From assembly GCA_002928875.1 (NCBI GenBank), contig PERO01000004.1, positions 124,001 through 188,000 on the forward strand: DNA of 64,000 nt, in the 5' to 3' direction. Of this stretch, positions 59,464 to 64,000 are shown piece after piece. Numbering within the stretch: the stretch's first letter is position 1; the number at the start of each line of letters is the position of its first letter. Source of the stretch: Methylobacterium sp. GTDB lineage: Bacteria > Pseudomonadota > Alphaproteobacteria > Rhizobiales > Beijerinckiaceae. Made by a program: the position numbers and the translations under genes. The notes beneath the pieces are model-generated. The model searched no databases and was not told the origin of the DNA. It saw only the letters and a list, made by a program, of their open reading frames with translations.

Positions 59464-59880
59464 TTACTTCAGCAATTCGAAGCGGATGTCCTGCTGACCC
59501 TCGAGCAGCACCTTGCGGCCGAGGGTGTAGAGGTTCTCGAGCCCGCTCGTCAGCGTGATAAAGTGGTTGCCGGAGAGCTGCCCCGCCTTCGAGGCGAAGT
59601 TCACATAGCCATAGGCGAGCAGGATTTCCGTCTCCGAGACGCCGCCCGGATAGAGGATGATCTCGCCCGGCGAGGGGTAGCAGGTGTTGTTCTCGTAGCC
59701 GACACCGAAATCGAGGTCGCCGAGCGGCACCCAGACGCCTTCGCCCGACCAGCGGACATGGATGATCTTCGAGGAGAAGGTCAGGTGCTTCCGGAAGGCG
59801 GCGACGGTTTTCGGCGCGCGCTCGTGCTCGAAGCGGGCCTCGAACACATAGGGGCCAGCGGTGATTTTCAGATCGGCCAT
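59464..59880 (-). CDS. DUF3830 family protein, uncharacterised
   Basis: The 138-residue protein has the DUF3830 pattern: an N-terminal ARFEHERAPKTVAAFRKHL, IIHVRWSGEGVWVPLGD and a YPSPGEIILYPGG core. The fold is predicted in databases to be cyclophilin-like, with no known activity. It is the third gene of a minus-strand run behind PuuD and an ureide-type amidohydrolase, 75 bases downstream of the latter, so a link to purine breakdown is inferred. GGAG precedes the ATG. Confidence 0.83.
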   Translation of the reverse strand: MADLKITAGPYVFEARFEHERAPKTVAAFRKHLTFSSKIIHVRWSGEGVWVPLGDLDFGVGYENNTCYPSPGEIILYPGGVSETEILLAYGYVNFASKAGQLSGNHFITLTSGLENLYTLGRKVLLEGQQDIRFELLK

Positions 59881-59955
59881 GGAGAACTCCAGTCAGGGGC
59901 GAAATCTTGGGGCGAAGTCTTGGGTCAAGTCTTGCAACGGGTCTTGTGAAGGGTG

Positions 59956-61212
59956 TCAGGCGTGCTTCTTCGCAAGGTCGAGCACGGCGCGGAACAGGGT
60001 GGCGGTGGCGAGACCGAGATCGGCCTCGGAGGTGAATTCATCCGGGCTGTGGCTGATGCCCGCCTTCGAGCGCACGAAGAGCATCATGAAGGGCAATTTG
60101 CCGCGAAACGACATGGCATCATGCCCCGCACCGCTCGGCAGCAGGCGGATGGGCTTCTGCACCACGCTCTCGGCCGCTTCCGCCATCAGCAGGCGCAGGC
60201 CGGGATCGCATTCCGAAGCCGGCGCCTCATAGCCATAGGTCAGCCGGGCCTCGACCTTGCGGTTCGCAGCGATCGTCTCGATCGCCTTGCGGATGCGCAT
60301 CTCCGCATCCTTGCGCACGGCATCGATTTCGGAGCGGAAATCGAGGGAAAATTCCACGCTTCCCGGAATGGTGTTCACTGCCCCGCCCGGCACGCGCAAT
60401 TGCCCGATGGTGGCGACGAGGCCTTCCGTCTCCCGGCCGATGCGTTCCACCGCGAGCACCATCTCGGAGGCCGCCGCGAGGGCATCGCGCCTCAGCGCCA
60501 TCGGCACCGTTCCCGCATGGCCGGCGGAACCGATGACGCGGCACGCGCCGCGCGTGACGCCCTGAATGGCGGTAACCAGCCCCAGCGGGCGATTTTCCGC
60601 CTCGAGAACCGGGCCCTGCTCGATATGAAGTTCGAGATAGCCGAGCGCGTTCTGGCCCTGCCAGGCGGCGGCCGGATCGCCCGGCGGCGCGCCGAACTCT
60701 GCGAGCGCCGCGCGGCGGGTGATGCCGTCCTCGTCCGTCTCGTCGAGGATCGCCGGGTTGAACCGCCCCGCCAGCGCGGCCGAGCCGGAGAGGGTGGATG
60801 GAAAGCGCACACCCTCCTCGTCGCCAAAAGCGAGGACCGTGAGGCCGAAGGGCAGGCGGTGCCCGCCGGCGTTCAGATGCCGCACGATCTCGATGGCCGC
60901 CGCGACGCCCAGGGTGCCGTCGTATTTCCCGGCATCGCGCACGCTGTCGATATGCGAGCCGAGCAGGAGATGCGGCGCATCCGGGTCGGTTCCCGGATAG
61001 GTACCGATCAGGCTCGCAAGCGGATCGAGGGTCACGCTCATCCCGGCGTCGCGCATCCAGCCTTCGACCAGGGTTGCCGCGCGCCGGTGGCTCTTCGAGA
61101 GATAGAGGCGTGTGATCTTTCCCGGCTCGTCGCTGATGGCCGCGAGTTCGTCGAGGCGCGCGAGCACCGCCGCGCCGAGATCGGTGGGCGAGGGAAGCAT
61201 GAAGGCACTCAT
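59956..61212 (-). CDS. M20/M28-type amidase, hydantoinase/carbamoylase family (allantoate amidohydrolase-like)
   Basis: This 418-residue metallohydrolase cleaves N-carbamoyl or ureido bonds. The metal ligands are in LLLGSHIDSVRDAGKYDG, GDEEGVRFPS and HIEQGPVLE, and the terminal site is SGAGHDAMSF with SPDEFTSEAD. Family members include allantoate amidohydrolase, ureidoglycolate hydrolase and N-carbamoyl-amino-acid hydrolase; the preceding urate hydroxylase favours allantoate or ureidoglycolate. Its start overlaps the puuD stop by ATGA. Confidence 0.88.
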   Translation of the reverse strand: MSAFMLPSPTDLGAAVLARLDELAAISDEPGKITRLYLSKSHRRAATLVEGWMRDAGMSVTLDPLASLIGTYPGTDPDAPHLLLGSHIDSVRDAGKYDGTLGVAAAIEIVRHLNAGGHRLPFGLTVLAFGDEEGVRFPSTLSGSAALAGRFNPAILDETDEDGITRRAALAEFGAPPGDPAAAWQGQNALGYLELHIEQGPVLEAENRPLGLVTAIQGVTRGACRVIGSAGHAGTVPMALRRDALAAASEMVLAVERIGRETEGLVATIGQLRVPGGAVNTIPGSVEFSLDFRSEIDAVRKDAEMRIRKAIETIAANRKVEARLTYGYEAPASECDPGLRLLMAEAAESVVQKPIRLLPSGAGHDAMSFRGKLPFMMLFVRSKAGISHSPDEFTSEADLGLATATLFRAVLDLAKKHA

Positions 61213-62426
61213 TTCGAATTCACCCAAAGCGAGAGCGTGCGCCGCTCCTCCGCGGTCATCTCGGTGATGTTGTTGGGCGGCATCGCATGGGTCAACACGG
61301 CATGCAGGCGGATCGCCTCCTTCTGTCGGGCGATGCGCTCCGGTGTGTCGAGCATCAAGCCTTTCGGGGCGATGCCGATGCCCTGCCAGACCGGCTCGCG
61401 GGCATGGCACATCGAGCAGCGCGAGGCGACGATCTGCTCGACCTCCAGCGGGGCCTTCGGCAGCGTCGCCGCGACGGCCGGCTCGACGAGGGGCGCAAGG
61501 CCCAGCCGCTCGCGCCCCGCGGGCGAGGCGCTCATCGAAATCCAGGCCGCGATACCAAGCGGGATCGCCGCGCCAATCCAGGTCCACCATGGGTGGCCCT
61601 TGCCGGCATGGTGGAGGTTGAAATAGAGCCGCACCAGCGCGCCGGCGATCAGCACAAGGCCCACGATGACGAAGGTGTAGGGTGTCGACCACACCAGCGG
61701 GTAATGGTTCGAGACCATCAGGAACACCACCGGCAGGGTGAGGTAATTGTTGTGCATCGAGCGGATCTTGGCGCGCTTGCCCAGGGCCGGATCGGGCACC
61801 TGCCCGGATGTCAGCGCCGCGATGATCTTCTTCTGGCCGGGAATGATGATCATGAACACGTTGGCCGACATGATCGTCGCCATCACCGCGCCGGTATGGA
61901 TCATCGCGCCCCGGCCGGAGAAGACCTGCTGGAAGACGAAAGCAATGCCGACGATCAGCGCGAACACCACGGCGGAAAGCGCCATCTCGTTCTTCGCCAG
62001 CGGCGAACGGCAGAGCCCGTCATACACCCCCCAGCCGATCGCGAGGCCCGCGAGCCCGATCGCGCCCGCCGCGAAGGGCGAGAGCTGCCACACAGCCGGG
62101 TCGATCAGGTAGAGGTCGCTCTGCGCGTAATAGAGCCAGATCAGCAGGAAGAACCCGGTGATCCAGGTCGAATAGCTCTGCCATTTGTGCCAGATCAGTT
62201 CCTGCGGCAGATGCGCGGGCGCTTCGAGATATTTCTTCACCTCGTAGAAGCCGCCGCCATGCACTTCCCAGGTGGCACCACCCTTGCCGGCGGGAATATC
62301 CGGCACCGCCTTCAGCGTCGCATCGAGATGCATGAAGTAGAAGGAAGAGCCGATCCAGGCCATCGCGGTGATGATATGTGCCCAGCGGAGCAGCAGGTTG
62401 CCCCATTCCGCGACAATCGGGTCCAT
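61209..62426 (-). CDS. puuD: Urate hydroxylase PuuD, membrane-bound with C-terminal cytochrome c domain
   Basis: PuuD oxidises urate to 5-hydroxyisourate, passing electrons to the respiratory chain. The 405-residue protein starts with a membrane domain of about eight helices (LLLRWAHIITAMAWIGSSFYF, with His ligands) and ends with a cytochrome c domain bearing CSMCH. It heads a three-gene run with the amidohydrolase and DUF3830 gene. AGAGG lies before the ATG. Hydroxyisourate hydrolase and OHCU decarboxylase genes are not in the window. Confidence 0.92.
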   Translation of the reverse strand: MDPIVAEWGNLLLRWAHIITAMAWIGSSFYFMHLDATLKAVPDIPAGKGGATWEVHGGGFYEVKKYLEAPAHLPQELIWHKWQSYSTWITGFFLLIWLYYAQSDLYLIDPAVWQLSPFAAGAIGLAGLAIGWGVYDGLCRSPLAKNEMALSAVVFALIVGIAFVFQQVFSGRGAMIHTGAVMATIMSANVFMIIIPGQKKIIAALTSGQVPDPALGKRAKIRSMHNNYLTLPVVFLMVSNHYPLVWSTPYTFVIVGLVLIAGALVRLYFNLHHAGKGHPWWTWIGAAIPLGIAAWISMSASPAGRERLGLAPLVEPAVAATLPKAPLEVEQIVASRCSMCHAREPVWQGIGIAPKGLMLDTPERIARQKEAIRLHAVLTHAMPPNNITEMTAEERRTLSLWVNSK

Positions 62427-62582
62427 TCCATCCTCTTACGCGTCTTGCCGGTCGGGCGGGATTCGGCCAACCGGCTGCAATCAAGCATAGCGCACGCTTC
62501 CGTTGAAGCGAGTTCGAAGAACGCTGCAATTTTCATGCTGACAGGGGAGCGATCGTCCCCGGACATAGGCTATGGCACAATT

Positions 62583-62598
62583 TGGACTTTCCAGTCCA
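62583..62598. promoter_or_regulatory. Palindrome in the puuD-pcaC divergent spacer, candidate operator
   Basis: TGGACT-TTCC-AGTCCA: exact 6-base arms, 72 bases before the pcaC ATG and 157 bases before puuD. It could bind a pca regulator. The rest of the 243-base spacer shows no other clear site. Confidence 0.4.
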
Positions 62599-62669
62599 TT
62601 TGCGGTCTGAAACACTGGTTGGCATGATGACCGGACCGGTGACCCACACCGGCCGAAGGGGGAAGATCC

Positions 62670-63053
62670 ATGCCGGACCGATACAGCCAGGGCCGCGCCA
62701 CGCGCAGCAAGGTGCTGGGCGAGGCGCATGTCGCGCGCTCCGAGGCGCAGAAGACCGCTTTCGACGAGCCCTTCGTCAACCTCATCACCGAGGCCGCCTG
62801 GGGTCATGTCTGGTCACGCGAGACGATTTCCCACCGCGAGCGCTCCATGCTCACGCTGGCCCTGCTCGCGGGCCTCGGCAACGACCACGAATTCGCGCTG
62901 CACCTGCGCGCGACCGCCAATACCGGCGCGACGGAAGACGACATCATGGAAGTGCTGATGCATGTCGCGATCTATGCCGGCGTGCCGCGCGCCAACAATG
63001 CCTTCCGCATCGCCCGGGAGGTTTATGCCGAGATGAAGAAGACCAAGGGGTGA
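62670..63053 (+). CDS. pcaC: 4-carboxymuconolactone decarboxylase
   Basis: PcaC decarboxylates 4-carboxymuconolactone in the protocatechuate branch of the beta-ketoadipate pathway. The 127-residue all-helical protein has the family segment [28 protein letters not shown] and the motif [32 protein letters not shown] lies upstream of the ATG. It is first in the pcaC-H-G run. Confidence 0.95.
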   Translation: MPDRYSQGRATRSKVLGEAHVARSEAQKTAFDEPFVNLITEAAWGHVWSRETISHRERSMLTLALLAGLGNDHEFALHLRATANTGATEDDIMEVLMHVAIYAGVPRANNAFRIAREVYAEMKKTKG

Positions 63054-63069
63054 GACGGGGGAAATGCCG

Positions 63070-63792
63070 ATGAAACCCGCCGAATATTACCAGCGCGACC
63101 GGCTCTGGCAGCCGCCGCAATTCACGCCGAACTACAAGACCAGCGTGCCGCGCTCGCCCCGGCAAGCGCTTTTGTCGCTCGAAAATACCATCTCCGAGAT
63201 CACCGGGCCGGTCTTCGGGCATGGCGATATCGATCCGATCGACAACGACCTCATCAAGAACTACGCGAAGACCGGCGACCCCATCGGCGAGCGGATCATC
63301 GTGCATGGCCGCGTGCTCGACGAGAATGGCCGGCCCGTGCCGAACACGCTGGTCGAAATCTGGCAAGCCAATGCCGGCGGTCGCTATCGGCACAAGAAGG
63401 ACATGTATCTCGCGCCGATCGATCCGAATTTCGGCGGCTGCGGGCGCACGCTGACGGATGAGAACGGCTTCTATTTCTTCCGCACGGTGAAGCCCGGCGC
63501 TTACCCTTGGCGGAACTGGGTGAACAACTGGCGCCCCGCGCATATCCACGTCTCGGTCTTCGGCGCGAGCTTCGTGCAGAGGCTCATCACGCAGATGTAT
63601 TTCGAGGGCGACCCGCTGATCGCGAAATGCCCGATCGTGAATTCCATCCCCGATCCACGCGCCATCGAGCAGCTCATCGCGCCGCTCGACATGAACGCGG
63701 CGATCCCGCTCGACAGCCTCGCCTACAAGTTCGACATCATTCTGCGCGGGCGGCGGTCCACGCTTTTCGAGAACCGGCTCGAAGGAAACTGA
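63070..63792 (+). CDS. pcaH: Protocatechuate 3,4-dioxygenase beta subunit
   Basis: PcaH holds the non-heme Fe(III) that opens the protocatechuate ring; the iron ligands are the Tyr in [10 protein letters not shown], a second Tyr in [10 protein letters not shown], and the two His in [11 protein letters not shown]. The protein has about 240 residues, as usual. The ATG at 63070 is 8 bases after GGGGGAA; an ATG at 63064 lies too close to it but would add only two residues. Its stop is 2 bases before pcaG. Confidence 0.96.
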   Translation: MKPAEYYQRDRLWQPPQFTPNYKTSVPRSPRQALLSLENTISEITGPVFGHGDIDPIDNDLIKNYAKTGDPIGERIIVHGRVLDENGRPVPNTLVEIWQANAGGRYRHKKDMYLAPIDPNFGGCGRTLTDENGFYFFRTVKPGAYPWRNWVNNWRPAHIHVSVFGASFVQRLITQMYFEGDPLIAKCPIVNSIPDPRAIEQLIAPLDMNAAIPLDSLAYKFDIILRGRRSTLFENRLEGN

Positions 63793-63794
63793 CA

Positions 63795-64000
63795 ATGCCG
63801 CAGCCTCTTGATTATTTGAAAGAAACGCCGTCGCAGACCGCGGGTCCTTACGTGCATATCGGCCTTGCGCCGGGTGCCGCCGGCTTCGACATCTATGCCC
63901 GCGAACTCGGCTGGGACATTGCCGGGCCGGAAGCGCCGGGCGACCGCATCCGCGTCGAGGGGCTCGTCCATGACGGCACGGGCGCGCCGGTGAAGGATGT
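63795..64000 (+). CDS. pcaG: Protocatechuate 3,4-dioxygenase alpha subunit, cut by the window end
   Basis: The first 68 residues of PcaG are visible: MPQPLDYLKETPSQTAGPYVHIG, which is the standard alpha-subunit N-terminus (TPSQTxGPYxHIG), then ELGWDIAGPE and VEGLVHDGTGAPVKD. It pairs with PcaH and forms a structural copy of the active site without iron. AAGGAA lies 8 bases before the ATG. The 3' part lies outside the window. Confidence 0.95.
   Translation, partial: MPQPLDYLKETPSQTAGPYVHIGLAPGAAGFDIYARELGWDIAGPEAPGDRIRVEGLVHDGTGAPVKD

Overview
The window is a high-GC (about two-thirds G+C by eye) alphaproteobacterial chromosome segment. The order of its housekeeping genes points to the Hyphomicrobiales (Rhizobiales): chvG-hprK-manX-ptsH beside ahcY; a PAS sensor, a tsaE fusion, murU and addB-addA; trxA, folC, accD and trpA/B/F; lapA, ihfB and sppA; an M16 peptidase pair, lspA and ileS; ribF next to a class-II-like HAD protein. 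I cannot assign a genus. I see no rRNA, tRNA, CRISPR array, phage or complete insertion sequence, so this looks like core chromosome with a few accessory insertions.

Layout. 1-5.4 kb: regulatory phosphotransferase module (ChvG tail, HprK, EIIA, HPr), an RTX-repeat GDSL esterase on the opposite strand, and ahcY behind a perfect 9+9 bp palindrome. 5.6-17.4 kb: one long co-oriented run with a histidine-kinase-like protein lacking its phosphoacceptor His, a TsaE-AmgK fusion overlapping MurU (tRNA t6A plus MurNAc recycling), AddB/AddA recombination nuclease-helicase and thioredoxin. 17.4-33.4 kb, mostly minus strand: folC, accD, trpABF with an ornithine-cyclodeaminase-family gene, lapA, ihfB, sppA, two M16 peptidases (one active, one not), a secreted protein, lspA, ileS and ribF. 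33.6-38.9 kb: CheY-like regulator, HAD protein, TipF-like degenerate EAL protein, divergent RidA paralogue, omega-aminotransferase, a phosphonatase-cap-like remnant and a 90-bp foldback repeat. 39.0-42.8 kb: hisS-hisZ-hisG. 43.0-49.6 kb: SbmA/BacA-like ABC exporter/importer, an Lrp-type regulator divergent from hppD, purU, and a DapA-family/RraA-family pair.

49.8-64 kb is the most accessory part: two MoeA-like proteins, one fused to a periplasmic-binding-protein-like domain; a copper module (CopA and a small HMA protein, divergent); sitABCD manganese uptake divergent from a Fur/Mur regulator with a palindrome between them; a purine/ureide operon (PuuD, amidohydrolase, DUF3830); and the start of a protocatechuate operon (pcaC-pcaH-pcaG, cut by the window end).

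The most unusual signals are not gene families. Two aminoacyl-tRNA synthetase genes, hisS and ileS, each carry an internal, in-frame 300-400 bp patch of much lower GC (hand count about 52% and 54%, against flanks of about 63-73%) with foreign-looking codon use, and each patch lies in an inserted domain of the enzyme. Other points for follow-up are the DUF3830 gene in a urate/ureide operon, the MoeA-like pair without other molybdenum cofactor genes, the kinase with Phe in place of the H-box His, and the palindromes upstream of ahcY and between sitA and mur.
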